Of a stretch of DNA of 64,000 nucleotides, positions 32,170-43,874 are shown in pieces; within the stretch, counting starts at the first letter, position 1; the number at the start of each line of letters is the position of its first letter. The translations under genes were made by a program, and so were the position numbers. A model generated the notes under the pieces. It saw nothing but the letters and a program-made list of their open reading frames with translations, was not told the origin of the DNA and made no database searches. This stretch comes from Linum tenue (lineage: Eukaryota; Streptophyta; Magnoliopsida; Malpighiales; Linaceae): NCBI GenBank assembly GCA_946122785.1, contig CAMGYJ010000008.1:26809475-26873474 (forward strand). The letters run 5' to 3'.

Positions 32170-33938
32170 ATGGGTTGCTGTGGCGGCGACGATGACGACC
32201 CACTTCCCACCCTTACCCAACACCTCAACTCCTCCTCTGCCGCCGAAACCACCTCCGCCGGAACAGGCGCCAATTGCTCCACAATTTCCCCGATGAATTC
32301 CAACTTCTCCGCCCTCTCCTGCCGCGACACCCTCCGCCTCATCCTGGAGAGGCTCTCCGTGGCGGACCTCGCCAGAGCCAGCTGCGTTTCCCGGGCATGG
32401 AACGCGGTGGCCTCCGATGACGAGATTACGAGGCGGGCTTTCATGGCTCCCTGGAAATTGAAGGAGGTCGTCGGGAAGCCTGGCTCCGGCGGGTTCTGGA
32501 GGGACAACGGGATCGGGAAATTCGCCGTCTCGCACAAGATTGTCAGAGGGGATTCCGTTGCTAGCCTCGCTGTCAAGTATTCCGTTCAGGTGTTCTTTAA
32601 TTTGCCTTTCCCCCCCAATTGTGTTTGATCGTGAATTGAGCAGATTGTACAGGGAAACAAACAAATTTTGAATTGAAATTAGAACTCAATTTCTAATTTG
32701 GCTTGGATTCCTTTGATAGCTAGCTAATAATACTTTCTTTTGGTTGCTAGAACTCAGTTTACTCTGTTTTGGATTTCTTTCGCTGAGATTGTGATTTAAG
32801 AGGGTTGGAATCAGGTTTAGCAGTTAGGCTCTTGGCACTGACTCACTTATAGCTACCTGAAATTCGTGAAAGTTTCAATCTTGATTATTAATTTAGTTAA
32901 GACTGGAGCTGCAATTCTTGAAGGAGAGCACCCATTTCTGCAAAGAAATTGTGCACTGTTCAGCTATCTCTTGTTCATTTAGTTACAGAAAGGAAGTTTT
33001 AGGCCTGTCAAGTGAGATTGTCGTTAATTAGATGGGAGGGAACCTGCCATGCTGAGATCAATTTGTAGGTTGTAGCTCAAACAGAATGTTGGATTGAGGC
33101 TAAATGAGTCAGTATGGATGATCGATCTAATTAGGAATGATTCAAGTGCCAACTTCTGAATTTCTTCTCTGGTTGGTGAAGGGGCATCTGCTGCCTAACT
33201 CTCTAGACATTGATTGATTTTTAACCAAATGGTCAATGGCTTTACTGGGTAGTAAGGAGTGTTGTTGTGTACTTTAAAGAGTAACCTATTTGTCCATCAA
33301 CTCTACTTCCATACTCTTTGGAAATGGCCGATCACCAAATTGTCAACTGGCTTATAGATGTGTAGGAGGGAGTCATGTGTACTTTTGGAGCAGCAACTAC
33401 TCGTGCTTCAAGTCTACTTTCGTTTCTCACCAATACTTCTTGCTGATTTATGACTGCAAATTTCCAATATGATACTCTTACTGTGTAGCATGTTTCCTCT
33501 TTTTGTAGTTAAGATATCCAATGCTATTGAAAGTACAAATCTTTCTCTTTTCCTCTGCAGGTAATGGACATAAAAAGGCTGAACAACATGATGAGTGACC
33601 ATGGGATATACTCGCGTGACAGGTTGCTAATCCCAGTTAGTGATCCGGTCCTTTTGATTGATTCCACCTGCTATATAGAGTTGGACTCCTCTGCCAAAAG
33701 GGAAGTGGCGGTAATCTACCTTACCGGCGAGCCTGACAGGGAGCTCAATCGGCGGTTATCAGACAATGTGACTTCAGAGAGAGGGCGTAAAAGGGTCCTT
33801 GATTCTTTGAGGAGAAGCATGCAAGTCGATGATGGGACGGCTCTCTACTACCTGACTATCTCAGATGGGGATCCTCGTGCTGCGCTCTCCGAGTTCTCAG
33901 CAGATGTCAGGTGGGAAAGACAGGTTGGATTGGCCTAA
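32170..33938 (+). CDS. F-box/LysM domain protein, two exons (32170-32589, 33561-33938)
   Basis: The first ATG after the leader opens 420 bases of exon 1. The donor is 'ttcag|gtgttc' at 32589/32590 and the acceptor 'ctctgcag|gtaatg' ends at 33560; the phase-0 junction gives 'KYSVQ-VMDIK'. The stop is at 33936-33938. The product is 265 residues: an N-terminal MGCC (possible myristoyl/palmitoyl site), an acidic and Ser/Thr-rich segment, an F-box at about 48-95 ('CRDTLRLILERLSVADLARA', 'CVSRAWNAVASDDEI') and a LysM domain at about 121-166 ('SHKIVRGDSVASLAVKYSVQ', 'LLIPV'). The C-terminus is a 100-residue charged helical tail. F-box proteins are the substrate receptors of SCF ubiquitin ligases. 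The F-box plus intracellular LysM layout matches the conserved plant family that includes Arabidopsis At1g55000. The substrate is unknown. A Mutator-like element lies in its promoter or leader. Confidence 0.9.
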
Positions 33939-36790
33939 TAGCTCAAATCTCTGGGTTGTGTTTCATTCCCTGTGATTGTATGTATGTGTAATGTACTGTC
34001 AAAAAAAGTATGTAGATGTAATGTGTAGTTGTTATGGCTGGGATGCTGAAAAATGTTACTGTGGTTTGTGTAATTAAGCAAGCTGTGTGAGTTGTTTGTA
34101 TCAATGATATTCAATTACATAATTGGAAAAAAAGTTGTATGGTACATCAATTTCTTCATTTCTGCGGGAACGATTTTGGATTGTTGCGTACTTTGAGTTG
34201 GTTTGTTCAGATCCTACAAAGTTCTGGCCTTACAATTTCTCGCCCTTATCGTAGTAGTGCAGATGCAATACAATCTAGGGAAGAAAGAAAATTAGGGCTT
34301 TTTTTAAAAAAAATTAAAGAAATGGCTATTGACATTGCCACAATCAGGCTAAGCCCACTCTCACCCATCGCTCATCATATTCACTAGTTTTGTTCCCACA
34401 TGATTGGGCGGCGAGTGAGTGTCATGTGTTTGTACTTTTCCTTTTTTTAATGGTATCAGATTCCAAATTTTCATATTTATTTATTATTGTTACCTATTAT
34501 CACTGACTTATCTGATATGAGGGCCGCTACATTTAGTCTATATTTTAATTATGATCAACAATAAAGTCAAACAACGTTGTACCTTCATCACCGCTTGGAA
34601 AATATTATTCCTGACCATCGGATCTTTGATTGACCAACAATTGTCAACTTCATAAGTTGTACATGGTTTAACCTCGTGTACGCCACCTTACCGTACTCCT
34701 ATAGAGTTGGTATTTAGACCATGTATTAACGGAGTTTGGCACATGATGCTATACCATATTCTCTAATATGTGAAACACAGTCTTTAATTCTCTAATCCAA
34801 ATCGTACGATTCATTTAATGAAAAATAATAACCACCGATTCTTATTTGTCAAAATATATTAACATACAACTAATAGGTATGAATGAAGGTGCATATTACA
34901 CCTCGAGTTTACGCTAGCCTTTTCCACCATTATATCAAAGTACAACCAAATTATTCTGCTATGCTTCTTACCTTCAACATTGTACGAATGATATCAAAGC
35001 AAATGTTAGTTATTGAGACACTTTGTCTTCACTTCACATTATCATCCAATATTAAATATGTGACTGACTGTAACTGAAATTGCGTGATAACTTAATACAA
35101 ACATAAAGGCGCTCTGTTGTGCAGTCAGTATAATAACTGAATTTATAGGACATCGTCATGATCTGACCCTGCGTTGGTTTTATAGGAAACCGGTCCGGGT
35201 ACATCCCACCCTGATATACATGACATCGGTTAGGGTATGCATGACATCTACTATACTAGCCGAGGAATGTATGACTTGGCAAATTAAGATGTAAAATGCA
35301 ATGAACCTAACCATGCATGTGATTGAATCTTTGTATAAATATTACTTATGATGTGGTTAAGTGATGACTTTCTATGATGTGATATATGAAATGTGCATGT
35401 CGATGATTATGGTTTTCTATGGTGTTTTATACAATGATTTCAGATTGGATGATATGATGTTTTGCTATGTTGGGACATGGGTTACATGGTAATGCCAGTA
35501 TGATGTGATATTTGATGCATACAGGTTTAAACATTGAGTTATCAAGAGAGTGGGTGATGTATGAATTCTTTGAGTTTGAGATGATGAATGTGATATGGCA
35601 TGTGGTGATGAATGGATGTTTATTTGACTGAATAAGATATAGCATATCAGATGTATCTTGACAGTTAAGTTAAGCCAGTAAGGCCTGAGAGTGGGTGACG
35701 GAAAACTGAATACTCCATTCTGCCATGGTAAATGGGAGGGACAATAAGTCATTTTGAACTATACTCTTAAAGATAACAGGGAAGATATAGATCATTATCT
35801 TATGAGTAAGGTTGTCCGGCGAGTATAACTGGCTACTAAAAATAGTAATAGTAATATATGTATTAGGGTGTCATATTAAGTAAGGATTAAAATAGTTATT
35901 TACATATCAACAATCATATATCCAATAGCTTAAGATTCATTTACATTTCTTGCTTAACTTAGGTGTTAATCATCTGAATATGACTCAAAGTTGCACATCT
36001 ACACTCATGCATGAAAAAGAAAGGAATTTATGTCAAACAATAAAAAGAGAAAAGAAAGGAATTATAATTATATTAGGAAAAAAGTAAAGACAAAGTGTTT
36101 TATAATTGTACATGGAAGAATATTTAATGACGTATGGAAAATGAAAAGAGAAAGAAGTCGGAATAATATAAAAGAAAAGATAATGATATCATTTTAATAT
36201 GTGAGAAATTTCAAATTTAATCCTAAAAATGACAAATGCATTATGTATATGTACATGAATTTTTTTTTAACTTCTTTCACCAATTGGTCACAAACATATT
36301 TAAATCATATAACCATAATTCGATTTTAAAAAATATACAAAAAAAAAATTTAGTGACCATTGGTGTCTAGTGATATTCTTAAACACATGAAATTTTGTGT
36401 ATATATCACTGTAGCATATGAATGAACTATGTCGATATATTTTATATATTTATAGTGAGTATTATCTAACAAATTGTAACATATCTACATTGGTTCACAT
36501 ATTTATAGTAGTTCGTACAAACAAAATGTTAAATTTTTCGTGTTCTAGAATGCGGAAGAAGATTATTCTTTACTTTTCATTTTTCAATTTTAAAAGAAAA
36601 TCACATGTCAAATTATGTAAAAGTTTATAATTGTGTACCAACTAAATTTATGCTTTTCGAATTTTTTTAATTATTTTAAGAAATTATAAACAATTATGAA
36701 ACATATTATAAACTAAAAAAAATTTATTTGTAGATGTTAATGATTTTCTTATCAATGCTAAAAAAATAGAATATAAAATTTTAACCATGA
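33939..36790. other. F-box gene 3' untranslated region then AT-rich intergenic DNA
   Basis: The first 150-200 bases carry AATGTA and TATCAATGATA-like plant 3' end signals and are likely the 3' untranslated region. From about 34150 to 36790 I see no gene or clear transposon. A segment near 35090-35760 has a higher GC content and TGATATGATGT-type repeats that may be old retrotransposon sequence, but no motif supports it. Confidence 0.5.
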
Positions 36791-36809
36791 TAGCTATTCT
36801 ATTGGTTAA

Positions 36810-37060
36810 AAAATAGTTGTGATTAATTGCATGAAAGATATTTTATTCTATTGGTTAAAAAATGGAAATGATTACAGTTTGAGCTTGTAGGTTGCATGAT
36901 TAAATCTTAGTTATGGTGATTGATATACATGTTTTGTTGTGGTCAATAGCATCAAATATACTTTATCCTGGTGGTTGAACATTTGAAATGATGATAGTTT
37001 GATCTCGTAGGTCACAGGTTCAAATCTTGGTAATGATGATTGATATCCATGTTGATTTAG
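36810..37060. repeat. Diverged tandem duplication of about 120 bases
   Basis: The segment from about 36815 ('tgtgattaattgcatgaaagat') repeats from about 36939 ('tgtggtcaatagcatcaaatat') at a constant offset near 120, with 'gatagtttga..tcgtaggt' and 'aaatctt.gt.atgatgattgata' in both. The 'catggttcaaatcccag' block near 51903 has a similar part. Confidence 0.55.
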
Positions 37061-37243
37061 TTTTATTTTAATGTAACTAATAATTTAAAATGTTAAAAAT
37101 GATAAAATGACATGGAAGATTGTGGAGATTTCGTTGTCCTACGTGGCAAAAACTTGCTCCACAACGACCATAATATAAGTAAGATAACTGAAAAAGCATT
37201 AGAATTAGGAATCCGAGAAAAATGATTAGTGTAATTTCATTAT

Positions 37244-37663
37244 AGGGCTTGTTTGCTTGACGGATTTGATAATGGATCTGAATTCATGATGGACTTTGTC
37301 CAATATCCATTCAAGTATTTAGAGGTAACAAATTCGTGGGGACCATGGACTTTGAGGGTCCAAATCCGTAGGGCCCACGGACTTGAAAATCTCACCTCTT
37401 TAGGTGGGAATTGATCATGGACTTTGAAGTCCTTCATTTTTTAAAAAATCTACCCCTCATATTTTCTTTCTCTTCATATATCATTGAGGGCAATAAAGAT
37501 AAGTTACACTTCATACATGCAAATTTAATTAACAAAATTCAAACAAACAATGGTGTTTATCAAATCCATAATACACCCAAAACCCTCATATATATCCATG
37601 GTTTTTCAAAACCCAAATTATAAAAAAACCTTCATTTTTCAAATCCACGAAGCAAATGACCGC
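37244..37663. mobile_element. Possible MITE with imperfect inverted ends
   Basis: Left end 'gggcttgtttgcttgacggatttgataatg' pairs imperfectly with the reverse complement of 'cttcatttttcaaatccacgaagcaaatgacc'. GGGCTTGTTTG ends are common in PIF/Harbinger- and hAT-like MITEs. The target duplication is not clear, so class and borders are uncertain. Confidence 0.45.
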
Positions 37664-37784
37664 ATATTACTTGATAGAATATCACTATATAGAGCTTGAG
37701 GCAAAACACCATCAAAAATTTTCACGAGCCTACCATTTTCTCTCATCCTTTTCAAACGCTCCAACTTCTCTTTAGTTTTATGCT

Positions 37785-38319
37785 GTGTTTTCAGAACCGG
37801 ACCGGAGGTTGAACCGGAAAAGTTAGTGGTTTAGGGTTCACCGGTTAACCGTTGATAGAACCGTTAATGATATATAACATATAAGACTTGTATATTACAC
37901 TAATTTAAGAATAAAATAATCATTGGCCATAAACAAGTTCAAATTCATATCATCACGAAAATATCTAATAAATCATTCCAACCATCTCACAAAAGAAACC
38001 ACCATTTTTAATTCAAATTAAAAATTACGATTCTAGTTGGTAGAAGACAATGTAAAATCGACAATAAGGTTGAGGAAGCATATATAAAATTAATAATTAT
38101 GATTTGATGGTCTTAGTTTATGTTAAAATATTCTTTTTTGTTAAAATAGTGAACCAGTGGACCAGTTAAACCGTGTTGGTTCATCTGCTTTTATGTTGAA
38201 CCGTGAAAAACCATTTGGTCCATCAATAACCGTTCAAACAATGAACCGGACCGCTATCGTAACTGGTTTGACGGTTCTACTAGCCCGGCCGTTGATCCGG
38301 TTCGGTTCTTATAACAAGG
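37785..38319. mobile_element. hAT-type non-autonomous element (GAACCGGACCGG ends)
   Basis: The direct repeat gttttatgct lies at 37775-37784 and 38320-38329 (8-10 bases depending on the exact border). The ends 'TTTTCAGAACCGGACCGG' and, reverse-complemented, 'TTATAAGAACCGAACCGG' are inverted. The interior is rich in GAACCG/CGGTTC near both ends and AT-rich in the middle, with no transposase. A remnant of the same family is at about 41883-42000. Confidence 0.75.
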
Positions 38320-38370
38320 GTTTTATGCTTTAGTTTTGAGAGGTTGCTGCCAGCAGCTCTTGGTGACCGG

Positions 38371-38651
38371 TAAGGGTGTGCAATGGTTCGGTCTGGCCAG
38401 AGCGAACCAAAATCATGAGAACAATGTGTCCATTAGTGAAAGACATCATAGAACAAGGACATATTATTATTGCATTCGGCCACATTCAGTCCGGTTAGGT
38501 TCGGTCTAAATGTAAATTCGGTCTACATTTCTTCTGTAATTATAAAATTCATAGGATCAAGAACCGGACCACATTATACTCAGTATGGTATGTCCAAACA
38601 TTGGTTTGGTCGGGTGCGGTACGGTATGTACCAGACCATTGCACATCCCTA
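38371..38651. mobile_element. hAT-type MITE (281 bases)
   Basis: Ends: TAAGGGTGTGCAATGG and, reverse-complemented, TAGGGATGTGCAATGG. Flanks gtgaccgg (38363-38370) and gtgaccga (38652-38659) match at 7 of 8. There is no coding capacity. Confidence 0.82.
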
Positions 38652-39844
38652 GTGACCGATGGTAGCCGATGGCCCTCTTCCTTTTCATTTTGTTCCTTGC
38701 TCTCATGCCTCAGTATTAGGCAAGTTTTTCTTTGTTATGTTCTAGGGTTCTTCTTTGGGTTTGCTCTCCTTTTGGGCTAGATATATGCAGTTTGGGAGAC
38801 TATCAAAGATTGTTTGGTGGGTTTCTCTAAAATTGGTGGTGTCATCATACATGGTGAATCCATTCACCATTTTCCCTCTCTAGCCTCCATTGATGGTTTA
38901 GATCATATGCTTCCTGGTCGATCTTCAGAGAGTGGATGGTGGAGTCTTCTTTTGTTTTGCCGTCACTAAAAGAAAATCAGGCATTAGAGACAAAGGTTAT
39001 TGACTTTTAAAAGTCATTTATTTGTTTATGTATATCAATGAAGTCAAATAAGTTATTTGCATCAGACACCTCTGTCTCTAATTTCCTTTAGAAGCAGATG
39101 TAGTAGCAAATAATATATGTGAATACATCCTTTTAATAGTAAAATACCAACTATTTTCTTATAATACGTAAAATACATCCTTTTAATACAATAAAACACT
39201 TTAAATGAATACATCCAAGACCTAATCGAAATCTTTGAGCAATGAAAAGTAGCCATCACCAGTCACCACGTTTCTACATCTTTACTTCACTCATTGATGA
39301 ACTACTCAACTGCTGGAGCAAGCTAGACAAGGATCATGGACCTGGAAAATTTCCAAAGAGAAAACTGAGAAACAAAACTATTAATTGAACTAAAATAATA
39401 TGTGAAATCCCTTCCAGCCGCTCACACTCTGCTTAATTTCATATCGCTAACTGGTGCCCACCGTTCTTTCCTGCTGACGCGATTAAGGAGATGGTGGTTT
39501 GAGGGAAGACGAAAACAAGGACATTCGTGGCTAGGAGCGTCGGGTTATAAGATGGGAGATGACGACTGGTTGAGGGAGATGAATGATGGCGTAGAACACC
39601 AACGCTTACTCCAACCGAATTATCACCACCGAGATTCTTCGGTCTTGATGTTAGAAACAAAGTTTCTAACGGGAATCTAGATCAGATCTAGAGATTGGGA
39701 ATTTAGGGTTTATAGAATAGAATTGGGAATTTAGGTATTTGAGGAGAAGTTGGGGAAGAATAGAAGGGAATCGGCCTAAGCCTTTAGAGGAATTGAGATC
39801 GAGAATTGAGAGGATAGGGAGATTAGGGTTTAGGAGATTAGGGT

Positions 39845-40495
39845 TTAGGAGATTCTCCGAAATCGCCAGCTCGCTACTTGACCCGGCATTGGTCTCCTCT
39901 CCAAACCCTCGGTTTGGGTTTCTTCTTCAGAGACGTTGGTCTTCTCACTGTCGGAAACCAAGATGGAAGAAGCAAGATCACATTCTTCTTCACTCACAAC
40001 CGCGAAAGTACCATCGGCAGCCTTGGATGATTGTTCAACCGCTGCAAACAGTGTTGGTGGGGAAGCCGCAGTCGTGGTGACTGATCTTGTCGGAAGTTGT
40101 TGCTCGTGTTGGGTCTCGTCATCCGGATCGTCGTCTTTAACAGAAGCTACGAGGAGTAAGGCGGTGATCTCAGCCGCTGCGGGTGGTTGAGTCACCTTTG
40201 TCGTGACGAAGATAGCTTTGCCTCCGATGGCTGGCTGCTCCGTGGTTGCGCTTTCCGGGACTGCCGCAATGGATTTGAAGGATTGGCGTTTGGGGCACGC
40301 CTCCCATTTATTCATGGCGACTTGGAGCTTTTCGTTGGATGTCTTACACTGCTGCAAGTCCTCCTTTAATTGGTCCATGTGGTTTTGCATCCGATCCCAG
40401 GACGCGTGGCAGTAGTTCCTAATTTGAGCAAGGGATTCGCACAAGGCATTGTAGTCCCCGGGTGAGAGTTGTGACGAACTCAGATCTTCGACCAT
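39845..40495 (-). CDS. ORF of unknown function in the non-autonomous copia-type element
   Basis: The likely start ATG at 40495 overlaps the primer binding site (TGGTATCAGAGCCATGG), giving about 216 residues beginning 'MVEDLSSSQLSPGDYNALCE'. Residues about 10-70 look alpha-helical with a coiled-coil pattern ('DRMQNHMDQLKEDLQQ'). The rest is Ala/Thr/Glu-rich and low complexity. It has no zinc knuckle or Gag signature that I can see. The end runs into the truncated 3' LTR, so the C-terminus may not be original. It could be a degenerate Gag-like or captured host sequence; function is unknown. Confidence 0.45.
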   Translation of the reverse strand: MVEDLSSSQLSPGDYNALCESLAQIRNYCHASWDRMQNHMDQLKEDLQQCKTSNEKLQVAMNKWEACPKRQSFKSIAAVPESATTEQPAIGGKAIFVTTKVTQPPAAAEITALLLVASVKDDDPDDETQHEQQLPTRSVTTTAASPPTLFAAVEQSSKAADGTFAVVSEEECDLASSILVSDSEKTNVSEEETQTEGLERRPMPGQVASWRFRRIS

Positions 40496-40508
40496 GGCTC
40501 TGATACCA
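40492..40508 (-). other. Primer binding site (tRNA-iMet) of the non-autonomous copia-type element
   Basis: The minus strand reads TGGTATCAGAGCCATGG two bases after the LTR end, the standard site of plant copia elements complementary to initiator tRNA-Met. Confidence 0.9.
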
Positions 40509-42899
40509 AATGTTAGAAACAAAGTTTCTAACGGGTTTCTAGATCAGATCTAGAGATTGGGAATTTAGGGTTTATAGAATAGAATTGGGGATTTAGGGAT
40601 TTGAGGAGAAGTTGGGGAAGAATAGAAGGGAATCGGCCTAAGCCTTTAGAGGAATTGAGATCGAGAATTGAGAGGATAGGGAGATTAGGGTTTAGGAGAT
40701 TCTTTGATAATTATTTCTTGACTGATCGTAACGTAGACTCAAAGTACATATTTATAGGGAACACTAGGAAACCCTAATAATAAACCTAATCCTACTAAAT
40801 AACTACTAACCTTATTGATAATTACCCAAATAATAATTATATTAATAAATAGAGAAACCCTACAGAAATTTGTTTCTAACACTTGACGACTCTATTTGGA
40901 CGGAAACCAATTGGATACTTCCGGCCCTAGGAGGAGAAGAAGTAACATTCGTTTTTATCATACAAAGCCAAATCTGAAAACACACAGAAGAAAAATCTGA
41001 TCGATTAACCCATAAAAACTAACTCTTAGGCAGCAAAATTACATTTACCTCGGAAACCCTCAAACCAATTGTCGTCGTGGATTGAAATGATGGTTATTTA
41101 AGTGGATAATCGTCACGGCTAAGAAGGTTGGATGGGAAGAAGAGAGATGACGGCTTAAGGGGGATGAAGCAGCGGCGGCTAGGGTTGAGAAGAGGGGACT
41201 GCAAGCGGCAACGGGCAAGGATAGGGTTTCGCATATTAAGTAGTTTAATATACTAGTTTTTCTTTTCTCAAATTATTTTTGGTAATTGGATACAATTATT
41301 TTTTCTAATAAATGAGGGGAGTAAGTTAATAATTATTAGTGAATAATTCCTTCCCTCTTTAGAAACGAGCGGAGTAAGTAACCGAATACTTTAAATAGTT
41401 ATCTGCCCGTCCGTTGGGCATTGCGTTGTATTTGGTTACTGTATTTGCTCTTTATTGTCAGATTCTTTATTTTTAGTTTTGGGTGTATGAAGTGGTTGTA
41501 TTTTTAATTTTTTATATTGCTTCTTTGTTTTCTTTCGTGTTTGTTTTCCTTCATGTTTGAATTTGGGAATTAAGGTTGTTCTATTTTTTATAGATAAAGT
41601 TGTTCTATTATTAACATATTAGTTGTGTTTGAAACATGAGGCATAGTGTATTTATAGATCGAGTTTTTAAACCCCACATGAGAGACATTTTGGTTGCTAT
41701 TTTTATATTTGATATGTGTTTTGTTTTATACATTGAATCATTAATATAATTTGTCTCTTTAAGTTCTGGTCTCACATATGTGTATCTTCTATTGTTTCTG
41801 CTTAAGTGAATTTAATTAGCTTAGCTTTTTGAAGAAGTGTTTTTGTTTAATTAACTTTTGTCAACGGTTTAAGATTTAAGCATTGTTATAAGAACCAAAC
41901 TGGATTAATGATTGGACCAGTAGAATCACTAAAGTAGTTATAATAGTGGTTCGGTTCATTTGATTGGACGGTTAGAGATGGACCAAATAATGTTTTAGGG
42001 ATTGGCATGAAATCAGATGACCACCTCAATTTTTTTTGTCATTTATTTCACTTTTTTAATATTAAAAATTATGAAAACGAAGTTAACGTAATCTAAGAAT
42101 AACCCACCTTAATCACTAATTTTTCTAATGTTTTTTTATTCATTTTCTAGCTTCATTGTCAGAATAATCTGGTTCACTATGGATTGCTACTCTTATTACT
42201 TACTTGATTGCTACTCTTATTACTTATTTGAATTTAATTAAAAGAGTATGATTTCTTTTCTAAGATAGTTTGAAAGCTTTGTTAGAGCTTTTTGGTGATA
42301 GACGATATGGATTGGGAATTTTTATGGTTAGTGATAAATTCACTCATAAATTAACGATTATATGTGTTTTTTATATTATTGCGCATTATAGGTTCTATCA
42401 ACATTTAGCAAATGATTGTATAAGAATTAACTATTGAACCATCAACCAATAATTTTTAGATTCAGCATCCGATTCGGATATGTAAACATTGAATAAGTAT
42501 GAAATAGCTCATTTGTAAAATGAATATTAATTATTATATGTAATTTAATAACATGAGAGATTAAGTAATTTGTACTCTGCATAATTTCAGAGGCCACTAA
42601 CGATGGGGATAAATTTTTCATAAAAAATGATAATTATTCATATAGGGATGGCCAATTAACGGGGACTTTTGGGTGGCGAAGGTATAAAATTGGGGAAGAT
42701 TCATTTATTCCCCAATGATGCGAGAGAGGCTGAGAGGCAGCCATGTGCTGATGTGGCATTACATTGGTTTTGAATCCCCATAATATTAAGTAAGGATACA
42801 ATAAATTAACAAAAAAATCTTAAAATCTTAAAAAAATAAAATAAAAATCTATGTTTTTAATGAAAACTTTATGTTACTTGGTTAGGTCCTTTCAGCACA

Positions 42900-43853
42900 T
42901 TTGTATTTGTCTCTAGAGATTATTAGATTTGCGTGTGTATGACATAATTATAAAGGGCGTTTGTATTTGTCTCTAAATACTATTATATTTGCATCTATAT
43001 GACATAGCAATAGGAACATTTGTATTTGCTTCTACATATTATTAAATTTGTTTCTATAAAGCATAATTATAAGAAGAATTTGTATTCAGCGGCGGATCCA
43101 GAACACAGAAGAGCATTGGGCCGCATTTCATTAGAAAATTAGAACCGTAAAAAAAATATAATGGTTATAGTTTTTTTGCAATGTAAATTGTACACTACTG
43201 TATTTTAATTTAGGGAATGCATCAATAATGGAGTCTACACCCATACCAATAGTATACACTGTTTCAAATACAATACTTGAGCAATCATCGAGAAATTCAT
43301 CGCTCATTTTGTTGAGCAAATCAGTTATCACATGTTTCATTTGAAAAGGTTCTCTTCGTAGTAGCTATTGAAACGAGCAACATCAACACTAGATAAATCA
43401 ATTGACTAATCAATTTGCATTGTGTGTCCATCCCTGCACACCAGCTGCTCTAGTAAATTTTTAAGGGAACAAACCTCATATTTCTTTTAGTCTTTTACGT
43501 TTTAAATTTTTTAGAATTTTAGGTTTCATTGTTTTTTTTAGACGCATAATCTTTGGGGTTAAAATTTCTAGGCTAAACTTAGAGTAGTGATTTGAATATG
43601 TTCAACTTGATAATTTTTCTACTTAAACCCAATCTTATCATAAAATAACACTGGGTCGAATATCTAAAATCGAAAATTTCATAAGGACTATACTAATTAC
43701 GGATCCAGAAGAGGACTGGGCCGGGGCCCGGGGTGGCCACCCCCTGGATCCGCCAGTGTTTGTATTTGACTCTAAAGAGTATTAAATTTGCCACTATATA
43801 ACATACTATAAGTAACATTTGTATTTGTTTCTAAAAACTATTAGATTTGCTTA
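42900..43853. repeat. 60-base tandem repeat array, five units, split by a hAT element
   Basis: Units starting 'tttgtatttg' begin at 42900, 42960, 43019, 43079 (continuing at 43759 after the insertion) and 43818. They share 'tttgt.tcta.a.a.tatta.atttg' and differ at 20-30% of positions by eye. Spacing is 59-60 bases, which the insertion interrupts without loss. Confidence 0.82.
43087..43758. mobile_element. hAT-type element in the 60-base repeat array
   Basis: Ends CAGCGGCGGATCCAG and, reverse-complemented, CACTGGCGGATCCAG; 8-base duplication tttgtatt at 43079-43086 and 43759-43766. 'ggcggatccag' ends are common for a plant hAT MITE group. A minus-strand segment near 43131-43340 has a short open frame. 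No transposase signature is seen. Confidence 0.8.
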
Positions 43854-43874
43854 TAGGCTGGTTTTCTTGTAGTG

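Larger units (their letters stand above)
39649..40881 (-). mobile_element. Non-autonomous Ty1/copia-type element (TRIM/LARD-like), reverse strand
   Basis: It is flanked by cttga at 39644-39648 and 40882-40886. On the minus strand: full 5' LTR at 40881-40511 (371 bases, TGTTAGAAAC...GTTTCTAACA), tRNA-iMet primer site at 40508-40492, an ORF, then a 3' LTR (39861-39649) that lacks roughly its first 160 bases. The LTR copies are almost identical where they overlap. No protease, RT or integrase is present. The loss of the U3 of the 3' LTR together with the polypurine tract suggests an internal deletion. Confidence 0.83.
38967..43874. mobile_element. Probable CACTA (En/Spm) element, non-autonomous, 4.9 kb
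   Basis: The left end CACTAAAAGAAAATCAGGC at 38967 and right end 'GGTTTTCTTGTAGTG' ending at 43874 are inverted versions of the usual plant CACTA terminus (CACTACAAGAAAA). The motif TAGAGACAAA lies just inside the left end, and its complement TTTGTCTCTA recurs in the 60-base array at 42900-43853 just inside the right end. Such subterminal repeats are typical of CACTA transposons. Three-base flanks are cgt and agt, not identical. There is no recognisable transposase. It contains a copia-type element (39649-40881) and a hAT element (43087-43758). Confidence 0.58.

Noticed and set aside
36985..37035. 'ggttcaaatc' blocks resembling a tRNA T-loop
   Set aside because: There is no acceptor stem, anticodon arm or D-loop in register; it belongs to a local tandem duplication.
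39800..39860. TTTAGGG-like repeats resembling interstitial telomere sequence
   Set aside because: Only two to three degenerate units ('gattagggtttagga'), present equally in the other LTR copy at 40680-40700, so they are part of that LTR.
42650..42730. A lone hAT-like left end 'TAGGGATGGCCAATTAACGGGG'
   Set aside because: No matching inverted right end or 8-base duplication could be found downstream.
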